NCBI GenBank assembly: GCA_022360175.1
Contig: JAKSDI010000065.1
Coordinates: forward strand, 1-59,089
Direction: 5' to 3'
DNA from: Chitinophagales bacterium
GTDB lineage: Bacteria; Bacteroidota; Bacteroidia; Chitinophagales; Saprospiraceae
Length of the DNA stretch: 59,089 nt
Part shown: in pieces, positions 36,720-45,823 of the stretch
How the letters are laid out: every line of letters begins with the position of its first letter
How positions within the stretch are numbered: the stretch's first letter is position 1
The notes under the pieces: model-generated
Seen by the model: the letters and a program-made list of their open reading frames with translations, nothing else
Database searches by the model: none
What the model was told of the DNA's origin: nothing
Position numbers and translations under genes: made by a program

Positions 36720-37550
36720 ATGTTAAAGAAATTATTAATAATACTGGCACTGGCTACTGTTTTTACTGCCTGTCAGGGTGAGGCGAATAGTACAGAAGGT
36801 GGAGACAATCCTCCATCTACTGAAGATGCTCAAGATGCTCCGGAAGCACTAGAAGTAAGTAATACCAGCATAAGTGGTGAGATGATCGAATTTCCAACAT
36901 CGGATGGTACACCTGCTAAGGCGTATTTGCTGATGCAACCCGATAATACCCCAACCAACGATTATTTATTCGTTTTCCATGGGTGGAAAGGATTGAATGA
37001 TTACGCCAAACAGGAGGCAGAGCGTTTATATCAAGTATTTGATAGTGTGAATGTCATAGCGATAGATTTATATGATGGTGAAAAAGCAAATAATCAGTTG
37101 AAAGCTCGTAATCTTATAACTAGTGCTGATAAAGATCGCTTAAATGCTGTCATTCGGGGTGCTATTGACAAGGTAGGCCCTGACGCTAATATTTCTACCA
37201 TCGGTTGGAGTTTTGGTGGAGAATGGTCTTTAAGAACAGCTATCATGGCAGGAAGCCAGGCTAAAGCTTGTGTAGTCTATTATGGCCGCCCGGTAAACGA
37301 TGCTTCTTTATTGGCTTCACTTGAAGCTCCTGTATTCTATGCCTATGCACGCAACGACAAGCTCATCAAGCCTAATATGATCAAAAATTTCAAGCTGTTG
37401 ATGCAAAGTAGCAATAAACAGATGCAGCTAATATCCTATAATGGAGGGCATTCTTTTGCCAATTCAAGCACAAAAAATTACGAGGAAAGTTCGGCACAAA
37501 AGGCCAATGAAGCCTCTATGGAGTTTTTGGTGGAGAATATGTGGCGATAG
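36720..37550 (+). CDS. Dienelactone hydrolase family lipoprotein (Ser in place of Cys), tandem paralogue
   Basis: 276 residues, clearly a duplicate of the preceding gene: same signal (MLKKLLIILALATVFTAC) and the same overall layout. The nucleophile motif is IGWSFGGEWS, so the Cys is replaced by Ser, while the Asp (ARNDKLI) and His (NGGHSFAN) are kept. The oxyanion-side segment changes from HEWWGLNDH to HGWKGLNDY, and the acidic linker is diverged. This suggests a change of chemistry or substrate after duplication, not decay, because the frame is intact. Probably co-transcribed with its partner. Confidence 0.87.
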   Translation: MLKKLLIILALATVFTACQGEANSTEGGDNPPSTEDAQDAPEALEVSNTSISGEMIEFPTSDGTPAKAYLLMQPDNTPTNDYLFVFHGWKGLNDYAKQEAERLYQVFDSVNVIAIDLYDGEKANNQLKARNLITSADKDRLNAVIRGAIDKVGPDANISTIGWSFGGEWSLRTAIMAGSQAKACVVYYGRPVNDASLLASLEAPVFYAYARNDKLIKPNMIKNFKLLMQSSNKQMQLISYNGGHSFANSSTKNYEESSAQKANEASMEFLVENMWR

Positions 37551-37556
37551 GCATAG

Positions 37557-37654
37557 GTGATGTTCCGACTACGCTTGTCAGCTACGTCGGGCGAAGGGTG
37601 ATGTGGTAAAGATTGATATGGTTAGAAAGTTAGAGGGTGATTAGTGATTAGTGG
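37557..37654. repeat. Hairpin plus GTGATTA heptamers, third copy of the 14.5-kb repeat
   Basis: 37557-37602 carries TCCGAC...GTCGGG around acgcttgtcagctac, matching 14511-14557 with paired changes (CAAC/GTTG to CGAC/GTCG). At 37636-37654 follow GGTGATTAGTGATTAGTGG heptamers. Located between the hydrolase pair and rfaE2. Confidence 0.7.
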
Positions 37655-37710
37655 AATATCCAAAAATGGCTTTCAAGAAATTTATTACTCAGCATTAAAA
37701 TGAGACAATT

Positions 37711-38202
37711 GTGTTATCAGTAATTGAAGCGAAGATACAAGATTGGGATACCGCCCAAAATACAATCCGGCAGTGGCAGGAACATGGGGAACAAATAGTT
37801 TTCACCAATGGCTGTTTCGATCTATTACACTATGGGCATATTCATTACTTGGCACAAGCCCGAGCGCTTGGAAATCGTTTAGTAGTAGGACTAAACTCCG
37901 CTTCATCTGTCCGCAGATTAAAAGGAACAAACCGCCCAATCAATGATGAACAGACTCGGTTATTTACGCTGGCCTCATTACAATTCATTGATTTAGTCGT
38001 CAGCTTTGAAGAGGATACGCCATTTGAATTAATTTCAACTCTTCTACCCAATATTCTGGTAAAAGGAGGAGATTACACCATTGAAACCATTGTAGGGGCA
38101 GATGTTGTTATCAATAATGGAGGTGCCGTAAAAACACTGCCCTTTGTAGAAGGCTATTCAACAACATCCATCGAAGAAAAGATAAGAAACCAACAATCAT
38201 GA
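37711..38202 (+). CDS. rfaE2: D-glycero-beta-D-manno-heptose 1-phosphate adenylyltransferase (RfaE domain II)
   Basis: Transfers AMP to heptose 1-phosphate to make ADP-heptose for LPS core. 163 residues, the size of the stand-alone adenylyltransferase half of HldE. The nucleotidyltransferase motif [17 protein letters not shown] has the HxGH signature; [15 protein letters not shown] and LVKGGDYT are also typical. The start is GTG 37711; the nearby ATG is out of frame. Its stop overlaps the next start by four bases (ATGA), so it is the first gene of a three-gene operon. The kinase half is not in this window. Confidence 0.93.
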   Translation: MLSVIEAKIQDWDTAQNTIRQWQEHGEQIVFTNGCFDLLHYGHIHYLAQARALGNRLVVGLNSASSVRRLKGTNRPINDEQTRLFTLASLQFIDLVVSFEEDTPFELISTLLPNILVKGGDYTIETIVGADVVINNGGAVKTLPFVEGYSTTSIEEKIRNQQS

Positions 38203-39254
38203 AGATACAGGACGTCATAGCGGAACTAGAACACCTCGCTCCTCCCCTATACCAGGAATCTTATGATAATGCAGGGCTAATAGTAGGTGATGCACAAGCT
38301 GAAGTTTCAGGGGTACTTTTTTGCCTCGATTCAACGGAAGCAGTATTGGATGAAGCTATTGAGAAAGGATGCAATTTAATAGTTGCTCATCATCCAATCG
38401 TGTTTAAAGGATTGAAGCGGTTTACTGGTAAAAATTACGTTGAGCGGGTTGTCATTAAGGCGATCCAAAACAATCTGGCGGTTTATGCGATTCATACCAA
38501 TCTTGATAGTATGTACCATCAGGGAGTGAATGCTAAATTTGCCGAAAGGCTGGGCCTCAAAGACACTGAGATTCTTTCTCCTAAAGGGAAATTAAAAAAA
38601 CTTAGCGTGGTAGTACCTACGACTCTTAGTGATCCAATCAGACAAGCACTATTCAGTGCCGGAGGAGGTTCTATTAATGGCTTGCAACAATCCAGTTATG
38701 CATCTCTAGGGGTTGGCACACAGGGGGTGAAATCTGAAGCGCAGGTGCGCCTGGAAATTCTTTTCCCTGAAGATCGTACCAGAGCAATATTATCGGTACT
38801 GCACGAACATCAAGATGGGCAACTCTTTCCCTATGATATTGTTTCTATAGAAGGTAGCAATGCAGCAGTAGGCTCTGGCATGATAGGTGTTTTGCCAAAA
38901 AAAATGGCAGAAAAGGAGTTTTTGAAGTTACTCAAAAAGCAGATGAACACTGATTGTATAAGGCATACTGCATTATTGGGAAAAAAGATCAAAACGGTTG
39001 CCTTATGTGGTGGATCAGGAGGTTTTCTGCTATCAAAAGCCAAAGCTCGCGGAGCTGATATTTTCATCACTGCCGATTATAAATATCATGAGTTTTTTGA
39101 TGCAGATGAGCAAATCATTATTGCTGACATTGGCCACTACGAGAGCGAACAATTTACTATCGAGCTGCTCTATGAGGTTATTTCTCAGAAATTTAGTAAT
39201 TTTGCGGCTTATTGCACGGAGGTAAATACCAATCCCGTGTATTATCATTATTGA
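38199..39254 (+). CDS. Nif3-like dinuclear metal-centre protein
   Basis: 351 residues, the long form with an inserted central domain between the two Nif3 halves, as in YqfO-type proteins. Metal-binding residues are visible in [20 protein letters not shown] and [10 protein letters not shown]. Members form hexameric rings; some have been linked to GTP cyclohydrolase-like activity, but function is unsettled. It overlaps rfaE2 by four bases and is followed after 29 bases by the zinc-ribbon coiled-coil gene, a pairing seen widely in Bacteroidota. Confidence 0.92.
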   Translation: MKIQDVIAELEHLAPPLYQESYDNAGLIVGDAQAEVSGVLFCLDSTEAVLDEAIEKGCNLIVAHHPIVFKGLKRFTGKNYVERVVIKAIQNNLAVYAIHTNLDSMYHQGVNAKFAERLGLKDTEILSPKGKLKKLSVVVPTTLSDPIRQALFSAGGGSINGLQQSSYASLGVGTQGVKSEAQVRLEILFPEDRTRAILSVLHEHQDGQLFPYDIVSIEGSNAAVGSGMIGVLPKKMAEKEFLKLLKKQMNTDCIRHTALLGKKIKTVALCGGSGGFLLSKAKARGADIFITADYKYHEFFDADEQIIIADIGHYESEQFTIELLYEVISQKFSNFAAYCTEVNTNPVYYHY

Positions 39255-39283
39255 TCAATATCAAACGTAAATAATAAACTATA

Positions 39284-40036
39284 ATGGCAGGAGAACCTTC
39301 TGTTGAAGAAAAGCTAAGGAATCTATACGGGCTACAGTCAATTGATTCCAAAATCGATGAGCTTGAAGTTTTGAAGGGAGAGCTTCCTATCGAAGTGAGT
39401 GATTTGGAAGATGAAATTCAAGGACTTGACACTCGTATCAAGCGCTTGAACGGCCAAATTGAAGATTTTGATGCTGATATTAGCAAGCATCAAGCAAACA
39501 TCAAGGAAGCGGAAGCACTGATAGAGCGTTATACTACTCAGCTTGATAATGTAAAGAACAACCGGGAGTACGATGCACTTACCAAGGAATTGGAAATGCA
39601 GCGCCTGGAAATTCAGCTTTCTGAAAAACGCATTGGGCAAGCTCAGAAGGACCGCGGCATGAAAAGTGAAACACTGGAAGCTGCTGACAAGCGAATGGAA
39701 AGCAAGCTTAAAGACCTGGAGACCAAGAGAAAGGAATTAGAGGAAATTCAGAAGAAAACAGAGAAAGAAGAAGAGAAGCTGCGAAAAGCATCAGAGAAAG
39801 CACGTGAAGTCATTGAGGGCCGCTTGATTCGCGCTTATGATAAAATCCGTGAGAGCTACCGCAATGGCTTGGCTGTTGTAACGGTAGAGCGTAACTCTTG
39901 TGGAGGTTGCTTTAATCAGATTCCTCCGCAAATTCAGCTGGAAATTGCTATGCGCAAAAAGATCATTGCGTGCGAACACTGCGGGCGTATTCTGGTTGAT
40001 GACTTTATTGCTGCCAAAGAAGAAGAAACAGCGTAG
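39284..40036 (+). CDS. Coiled-coil protein with C4 zinc ribbon
   Basis: 250 residues. An antiparallel coiled coil (about 10-190, highly charged) is followed by a C-terminal zinc ribbon with CGGC and CEHC pairs (about 205-240). This matches the C4-type zinc-ribbon family related to chlamydial CdsZ/CT398, proposed to act in nucleic-acid or secretion complexes; function here is unknown. Third gene of the rfaE2 operon, ended by a terminator at 40157. Confidence 0.9.
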   Translation: MAGEPSVEEKLRNLYGLQSIDSKIDELEVLKGELPIEVSDLEDEIQGLDTRIKRLNGQIEDFDADISKHQANIKEAEALIERYTTQLDNVKNNREYDALTKELEMQRLEIQLSEKRIGQAQKDRGMKSETLEAADKRMESKLKDLETKRKELEEIQKKTEKEEEKLRKASEKAREVIEGRLIRAYDKIRESYRNGLAVVTVERNSCGGCFNQIPPQIQLEIAMRKKIIACEHCGRILVDDFIAAKEEETA

Positions 40037-40156
40037 GTTATGTAGTAGAGGTGATTGGTGATTGTGAATATCTTTTGGGATATTACTTTTATACTAGTGC
40101 CCCCAAAAGGGAGTAGACAACCTCTTAAAACATACGCTATACTATTGATATGATGC

Positions 40157-40200
40157 CGGGATAAATTGTTTGATAAGCATTTATCCCGCTTATTTTTTAT
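40157..40200 (+). terminator. Terminator of the rfaE2-nif3-zinc-ribbon operon
   Basis: CGGGATAAAT (40157-40166) pairs perfectly with ATTTATCCCG (40179-40188), then CTTATTTTTTAT. A short run of GGTGATT heptamers lies upstream near 40058-40073. Confidence 0.85.
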
Positions 40201-40254
40201 TCCCCTTCGAATTACTATTAAAAATAATAATAACTCCACAACTCCAATATCTTC

Positions 40255-41739
40255 ATGCGAAGGGCCTCTATTTTTATAATCCTGTTTTTCTCTCTGGCTT
40301 CGGCAACTTCCGCTGAAAAATATTTTGATTTCACTCCTTTGGCTCGTTCTGCCTATGAAAAGGCAATATCACTACGTTTTGGCGAGGCTTATGCCTTGAT
40401 GGCTCAGCTTCGTTTGCAGGAGCCTGACAATCTCATTGTTTATCATATTGAAAACTATATCGATTTTTTCACCGTATATATCACAGAAGAAGAACAGCAA
40501 TATAAACGCTTGAAAAAGAAAGCCGCGGAGCGACTGGCATATATTGAGCAGGGAAATGCTTCTTCACCTTATTATTTATATGTACAAGCAGATATACGGC
40601 TGCAATGGGCATTGGCAAAACTTCGATTCGAAGACTACCTTGGTGCATTTACAGATGTAAGTAAAGCTCACAAATTATTAAAAGCCAATGAAGAAGCCTA
40701 TCCAAACTTTATGCCCAACAAAAAGGATTTAGGCATCTTACACGCAATGGTTGGTACCATCCCGGATAGTTATAAATGGGGCGTAAAGATACTAGGAGGC
40801 CTTAGTGGAACAATCGAACAAGGCAAAAAAGAAATAGAGTCTGTATTAACATATGCAGAAGAAAATGACTTCATCTTCGAACAGGAAACCTGGGTCCTGT
40901 ATGCATTTCTGCTTTTGCACCTGAATAATGAAAAAGAAGCTGCCTGGCAGGCTGTCAACAGAGGCAAACTAGAACCTGCCAACAATCCTCTGCACTGCTT
41001 TGTAATGGCTAATATTGCTATGCGTACCGGCAAAAATGATACTGCAATCAGGATATTGGAAACTCGTTCTCAGGGCAGTGGTACAATCGATTTCCCTTAT
41101 TTAGATTATATGCTTGGCTTAGCAAAACTTCGAAGATTAGATGCTGATGCGGGAATCCAATTTCAATCCTATCTCAACAGATATCAAGGGCGAAATTTTG
41201 TTAAAGAAGCCTACCAAAAATTGGCCTGGCAGGCATTGCTCAATGGAGACATAGAAGCATACCACGCCCACATGCGAGATTGTCGAGATAAAGGATATGC
41301 GATTGCGGGTGGAGATAAGAGCGCACAGCAGGAAGCAAAGGATGCTAAAGCTCCACAACTCGATTTGTTGCGGGCACGATTATTATTTGATGGTGGTTAT
41401 TACCCCAAGGGTTATGAACTATTGAAATCAGTAGCTCAACACAGGCCCTTTTTTGGTAAAGATGAGCTAGAGTATTATTACAGATTAGGGCGTCTCTGTC
41501 ACGGTATGAAAAAATACGACAGAGCTATTGAACACTATCATTCCACTATTAGTAAAGGTGCGGAAAGCAAGTACTATTTTGCGTGCAATGCGGCACTACA
41601 AACAGGCCTTATCTATGAAGAAATAGGCGATAAAGAGGCAGCTCGTAAAGCTTTTGAGAAATGCCTCCGACTCAAACCAGAAGAATATCGACTGGGTTTA
41701 CACCAACAAGCGAAAGCTGGATTAGCACGGCTGAAGTAG
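40255..41739 (+). CDS. Exported TPR-repeat protein
   Basis: 494 residues with a signal peptide (MRRASIFIILFFSLASATSA). The body is all-helical with TPR-like pairs, clearest at the C-terminus (YYYRLGRLCHGMKKYDRAIEHYHSTIS, ALQTGLIYEEIGDKEAARKAFEKCLRL). Such proteins scaffold complexes in the periplasm or outer membrane. It stands between the rfaE2 operon and the OmpA-domain gene, with terminators or long gaps on both sides. No specific family recognised. Confidence 0.85.
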   Translation: MRRASIFIILFFSLASATSAEKYFDFTPLARSAYEKAISLRFGEAYALMAQLRLQEPDNLIVYHIENYIDFFTVYITEEEQQYKRLKKKAAERLAYIEQGNASSPYYLYVQADIRLQWALAKLRFEDYLGAFTDVSKAHKLLKANEEAYPNFMPNKKDLGILHAMVGTIPDSYKWGVKILGGLSGTIEQGKKEIESVLTYAEENDFIFEQETWVLYAFLLLHLNNEKEAAWQAVNRGKLEPANNPLHCFVMANIAMRTGKNDTAIRILETRSQGSGTIDFPYLDYMLGLAKLRRLDADAGIQFQSYLNRYQGRNFVKEAYQKLAWQALLNGDIEAYHAHMRDCRDKGYAIAGGDKSAQQEAKDAKAPQLDLLRARLLFDGGYYPKGYELLKSVAQHRPFFGKDELEYYYRLGRLCHGMKKYDRAIEHYHSTISKGAESKYYFACNAALQTGLIYEEIGDKEAARKAFEKCLRLKPEEYRLGLHQQAKAGLARLK

Positions 41740-41868
41740 GCTTGAGTACTAAATGATGAAGTTATTTTAAATTGATTCTTAAGCACTAATTTATCGGTAT
41801 ATCCATATAATTGAGTACTTTTAATCCGTTTAGTATATCGATCATTACTGACGACAAACATTCTCCAC

Positions 41869-42792
41869 ATGAGATTCCTTGCTTTTATTGTTTTTTTACT
41901 TTTCTGTGTATTTGCGCTTTTTGCACGTTGGTACTACGTTTGTGAAATCCGCCATAATTGTGGCGAAGAGCCAATAGAAGATATTCGATTACAAACCCTA
42001 GAGTTAACGGAGGGAGATGTGATATTACTTAGCGGTTATGATCAATTCGCCTTCGATTCAGCTAGTATCACACCTCGCCTAAACCAGAACAATGAATTAT
42101 TTCTGGATACTGTTGCTGCTATATTAAGCCAAAATCCTGAACGCAATCTTACCATCACCGGCTTTTACCGGCAAAGTGAGCAGTCTATTGCTCCTGGTTT
42201 TTTCGAAAATATTGGTTTGGCCCGTGCAGATCAAATTCGCAAATTATTAATGAAGAAAGGGATTAGTCAGGATCGCTTTTCACTGGATCATGGTATTAGT
42301 GAATCTGTCCGTTTGCCAGAACCTTTATTATTTGATTTATATGATCCCAATAGCACGGCAAATGAATTTGAGAAGGTTGTATTTACCTTTACCAATATGA
42401 CTTTTTCAGATGCTAATTTCGAGTACAACTCTGATGTATTCAAACCTGGTGAACCTCTAAAATTATATGCTGATTCTGTAAAGACTTACCTGGACCTTAA
42501 TACCGAAGCCCTACTTACTATCGTTGGACATACTGATAGCATAGGTTCTGATGCTTACAATTTGGATTTAGGACAACGTAGAGCTGAAAATGCAAGGGCT
42601 TATTTTATTGACTCCCTGGGTGTAACTACCGATATACAAGTAAGCTCTGTGGGTAAAGAACGCCCGGTAGCTCCTAATTCAATGTCGGATGGAAGTGATA
42701 ATCCTGAGGGACGTCAAAAGAATCGCCGTGTGAATTTCATCTTAAGCAGTGATGACAATGCGGAAGGAGTAGATAGTGATGGGGGTAGGTGA
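41869..42792 (+). CDS. Membrane-anchored protein with two OmpA-like domains
   Basis: 307 residues. An N-terminal membrane helix (FLAFIVFLLFCVFALFARW) is followed by a degenerate OmpA-like domain (about 55-145, FAFDSASITPRLNQN...LTITGFYRQSE...ARADQIRKLLMKKGI) and a canonical one (about 175-300, FEYNSDVFKP...LTIVGHTDSIGSDAYNLDLGQRRAENARAYFID). The second keeps the peptidoglycan-binding Asp/Arg pattern; the first has lost HTD. It probably links the inner membrane to the cell wall. The next gene is a membrane coiled-coil protein, so they may work together. A heptamer repeat overlaps its stop codon. Confidence 0.88.
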   Translation: MRFLAFIVFLLFCVFALFARWYYVCEIRHNCGEEPIEDIRLQTLELTEGDVILLSGYDQFAFDSASITPRLNQNNELFLDTVAAILSQNPERNLTITGFYRQSEQSIAPGFFENIGLARADQIRKLLMKKGISQDRFSLDHGISESVRLPEPLLFDLYDPNSTANEFEKVVFTFTNMTFSDANFEYNSDVFKPGEPLKLYADSVKTYLDLNTEALLTIVGHTDSIGSDAYNLDLGQRRAENARAYFIDSLGVTTDIQVSSVGKERPVAPNSMSDGSDNPEGRQKNRRVNFILSSDDNAEGVDSDGGR

Positions 42793-42851
42793 TGGTTGGT
42801 GAATGGTGATTAGTGAGTGGTGATTAGTGATTGGTGATTAGTGATTGGTGG
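42787..42851. repeat. GTGATTA/GTGATTG heptamer tract
   Basis: About nine degenerate tandem heptamers (GTGATTA, GTGATTG, GTGAGTG, GTGAATG) starting across the TGA stop of the OmpA-domain gene. The same heptamer type occurs at 14551-14583, 37636-37654 and 40058-40073. Confidence 0.8.
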
Positions 42852-42857
42852 ATACCT

Positions 42858-42889
42858 TTTGACAAAGAAGATAAAAATATTTACTTTTA
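42858..42889 (+). promoter_or_regulatory. Possible promoter of the coiled-coil/HhH gene
   Basis: TTTG (42858-42861), 20 bases, then TACTTTTA (42882-42889), one mismatch from TAnnTTTG, about 20 bases before the ATG. Confidence 0.4.
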
Positions 42890-42908
42890 AGTACTAATAA
42901 AAAAATAC

Positions 42909-44213
42909 ATGGATACTAGCAATCTCTTTGCCCAGTTTAATACCGAAGACAGCATCTATATTCTTCTTTTTATGCTGATTGCCTTCCTGTTTGGACTGCT
43001 TGTAGGTTACATCCTCCGCAGCCGTAAGGTGATTGCATTAAAACGAGAACTAAAGGATAAAAAAAAAGAACTCAGTGACGCCCAGGCACACATAGATAGC
43101 CTAAAGGAGGAATTGGCACTGAAGGAAGCTGATCTGAAAAAGGCCGATTTTGCAGTGCATGAAGCCGAAGCCCGAGCAGAAAGGATTGAGCAGGAAAAAG
43201 CGGCTCTTCATAAGCAAATATTTCAGCTCAACCAGGAACTGGATAGTAAAGAGAATATCAGTGTCGACCCTGCTTATGAGACAACAATTGAAGAGTTGAA
43301 CAAGGAAATTGATGTTCTAAAAGCTAGAAACCAACAATTAGAAGCCAGCCTTGCTTCATCAGATGATTCTACAGACAATCTAGCTCAAATGCAGAGTACA
43401 TATAATGCTACTCGCTATCGGCTAGAAGCCCTGGAGAATCGCATCGAAGAGGTTGCCAATGAAAATCAAACATTAAAGGAAACCATTGCATCTTTGCAAC
43501 ACTCTCCTGCTAATCATGATGATGAGGCCCTTACTTTTGGTACTCCTCCATCTGCCCCTGAAGTAGTCAATACTGCAATACATCCTATGCCTGGCTTGCC
43601 AGATGCAGAGTTAATTGAAGAAGAACCTGAAGTAATATTCAATCGTGACAAGACGATATTAGAAGAAAAAATAATCCTTGATCAGGGTCCTAAAGATGAT
43701 CTTACACTCATTGAAGGCGTTGGTCCTTTCTTAGAGAAAAAGCTCAATGAAATAGGCGTATACACCTATGGCGAAATTGCTACCTGGGATTCTAAGAGGA
43801 TTGCTGAAGTAACTGAAGCTATCGGGCATTTTAAAGGGCGCATTGAAAAAGATCAGTGGGTAGAACAGGCCGCACAACTAACCCTTAAAAAACAACAAAC
43901 TCCCGAAGCATTTACCTCTTCTTCAGTAGAAGCTTTTTCGCAAGATCCCGAAGATTTAAAAGTAATTGAAGGGATCGGCCCCAAAATTGAGTCTGTGCTT
44001 AAGGAAGCAGGCATACTAAATTGGGAACAGCTGGCGAATACCAGTTCTGATCAAATCAGAGATATTCTGGAAGCAGCTGGAGGCGCACGCTACCGAGTAC
44101 ATGATCCTGAAACCTGGCCCAATCAGGCACGACTGGCTCATAGTGGAGAATGGGGCGTACTGAAGGAGTATCAGGATGAATTGGTAGGAGGCAGAGATTT
44201 GGAGGCTTCGTAA
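42909..44213 (+). CDS. Membrane protein with coiled coil and two helix-hairpin-helix domains
   Basis: 434 residues. A membrane helix near the N-terminus (YILLFMLIAFLFGLLVGYIL, about 17-36), a long coiled coil (about 40-200), an acidic linker, and two related helix-hairpin-helix domains: DDLTLIEGVGPFLEKKLNEIGV (about 258-325) and EDLKVIEGIGPKIESVLKEAGI (about 348-425). This layout is common in Bacteroidota and is often annotated as flap-endonuclease-like, but no nuclease residues are seen. A role tethering DNA or protein at the membrane is inference. Follows the OmpA-domain gene and ends at a terminator. Confidence 0.87.
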   Translation: MDTSNLFAQFNTEDSIYILLFMLIAFLFGLLVGYILRSRKVIALKRELKDKKKELSDAQAHIDSLKEELALKEADLKKADFAVHEAEARAERIEQEKAALHKQIFQLNQELDSKENISVDPAYETTIEELNKEIDVLKARNQQLEASLASSDDSTDNLAQMQSTYNATRYRLEALENRIEEVANENQTLKETIASLQHSPANHDDEALTFGTPPSAPEVVNTAIHPMPGLPDAELIEEEPEVIFNRDKTILEEKIILDQGPKDDLTLIEGVGPFLEKKLNEIGVYTYGEIATWDSKRIAEVTEAIGHFKGRIEKDQWVEQAAQLTLKKQQTPEAFTSSSVEAFSQDPEDLKVIEGIGPKIESVLKEAGILNWEQLANTSSDQIRDILEAAGGARYRVHDPETWPNQARLAHSGEWGVLKEYQDELVGGRDLEAS

Positions 44214-44237
44214 AGAATCACGTCAAAACATATAAAT

Positions 44238-44273
44238 AAATGCTGTGCCGATTAATTTTGGCACAGCATTTTT
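44238..44273. terminator. Bidirectional terminator between HhH protein and lipoprotein genes
   Basis: AAATGCTGTGCC pairs with GGCACAGCATTTTT around an 11-base loop. It lies between convergent genes. Confidence 0.88.
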
Positions 44274-44284
44274 AATTTCTCCTG

Positions 44285-45475
44285 TTAATAATAATAATTG
44301 GTGTGATATGTTCCAGTAACTCCTGGAAAATATCCATGTATATGCATTTGGGATATCAATACAGGGACATCAAATGCATAAGGATAACTTAGGCTATGCA
44401 CGCCATTGGGATTTAAAGTTGTACCTAGTAAATTAGTAGTGCCCGGAGGATTGAGCATAAATGGGCTATCAGATGTTCCACCAGACAAGTTATTATAAAA
44501 ATACTGTCCAAAGCTAGTCTCCCAATTCAGCCTTTTCCAGGAATATTGCCATGACCCATTGATATAATCTATTGGATTATAATTGTTACTAGTTCCCCAA
44601 TGTTTATCCTTATCCCAACTCCAATAAGGCCTGCTTTCAGCTCTCGCTTCTGTATAGAACTCTGTTGTCATAGAAAATAAACTCTCACTTATAGAGGATT
44701 TAAAATCCACATAATGTTTGAATCTTTTATGTGAACTTTCATAGTACCATGTCGGATCGCCAAGGGTGCCATGAGTGCCAAAAATATTATCCAAATAAAA
44801 TTGATTTGTAGTTCGGCTGCCTGTTTTGAAATTGAAAAAAACGATCTCTTCATTTCGGTCCTTCTCTGCATTTTTCAAAACTTTTAAATCATCTCCTCCC
44901 TCATATTTTTTGATAGCTAAGAAATCGTTAGTCCTGAGATGAATACTATCATTAACAATATAAAACCCTTGTTCATTTGCTATAAATATTATACCAGGGC
45001 TTAATAAAGATAAATGGGTACTATAAGATCCATCTTCCTCCCGAATTTGAGTAATGACCCCCTTTTTTAGATATGTATTATACAAATCACAAAACTTGGC
45101 GGGTTTTCCTGTTTTTTCAAGTTCTTCTATGCTCAAACCAGGTTCAATGCCTTTGTAGTATTCCTTTTCAAATTCATTTTGGGCTATCGAAATTTCATCC
45201 GAAATAATCTGAAGTGTTTTTATTTGATTTTGTTGCCCCCATGTTATCCTTTCCTTAGTAGTCATCGAAGCAAACAAATTAATAGCCGCATCAAGTTGAG
45301 CCTGATCCTTAAATGCTAACATTCCATCCTTTGTTTCAATTATTGAATTGGAAGTGCCAGGTGTTTCAACATCATAGGATTCATTTTCAACTGGAGTGGC
45401 TATCTCTCTTTCACAATTAGCGAATAACAGGCCTATTGTTAAAAATAGCGCGGTCTTTTTAAGCAATGATCTCAT
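44285..45475 (-). CDS. Lipoprotein of unknown function
   Basis: 396 residues; lipoprotein signal MRSLLKKTALFLTIGLLFANC. The N-terminal third is helical and charged (FKDQAQLDAAINLFASMTTKERITWGQQ), a mid segment reads SLLSPGIIFIANEQGFYIVNDSIHL, and the C-terminal half is rich in Tyr, Trp, Asn and Ser, ending in YHTNYYY. This pattern resembles large Bacteroidota surface lipoprotein families of unknown role. It is downstream of the CHAT gene on the same strand but separated by a 233-bp palindromic repeat, so co-transcription is doubtful. Family not recognised. Confidence 0.8.
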   Translation of the reverse strand: MRSLLKKTALFLTIGLLFANCEREIATPVENESYDVETPGTSNSIIETKDGMLAFKDQAQLDAAINLFASMTTKERITWGQQNQIKTLQIISDEISIAQNEFEKEYYKGIEPGLSIEELEKTGKPAKFCDLYNTYLKKGVITQIREEDGSYSTHLSLLSPGIIFIANEQGFYIVNDSIHLRTNDFLAIKKYEGGDDLKVLKNAEKDRNEEIVFFNFKTGSRTTNQFYLDNIFGTHGTLGDPTWYYESSHKRFKHYVDFKSSISESLFSMTTEFYTEARAESRPYWSWDKDKHWGTSNNYNPIDYINGSWQYSWKRLNWETSFGQYFYNNLSGGTSDSPFMLNPPGTTNLLGTTLNPNGVHSLSYPYAFDVPVLISQMHIHGYFPGVTGTYHTNYYY

Positions 45476-45487
45476 TCAAAGTAAATT

Positions 45488-45720
45488 TTAGAACATGTTT
45501 GGGATTTATTAATCGGACTTATTTCGCCATTAATTGGCTTATACTTTGTTGGAAGAACGCTCATTTAGCTTAGGCTAAAATAGATGCAGCCCATCCGCTA
45601 GCGGTTCACTCGCTCAAAAATCTTCAAGACTTTTGCTCTACGAGTTCGCTCGTTCAGGCCTCATCTAATCCAATTAATGACTAAATCGTCTCAAAGAACA
45701 AATTCCCAAACACGCTCTTA
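45488..45720. repeat. Complete long palindromic (MITE-like) repeat
   Basis: Terminal inverted repeats ttagaacatgtttggga (45488-45504) and its partner ending at 45720 agree at 14 of 17 positions. The centre has a perfect CCGCTAGCGG palindrome (45595-45604), and TTTAGC/GCTAAA forms a further hairpin near 45564-45579. Bases 45488-45570 match 31-113 in inverted orientation. There is no ORF. It separates the CHAT gene from the downstream lipoprotein gene. The remaining 45721-45823 shows nothing. Confidence 0.8.
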
Positions 45721-45823
45721 ATGTTTCCCTACTCTATTTCTATGGCTTTTCAGGAATCGCCATTAGATCGATCTACTAATAGGATACCTATTAGTAGATT
45801 CATTACCCAGAATGAGGAAATTT

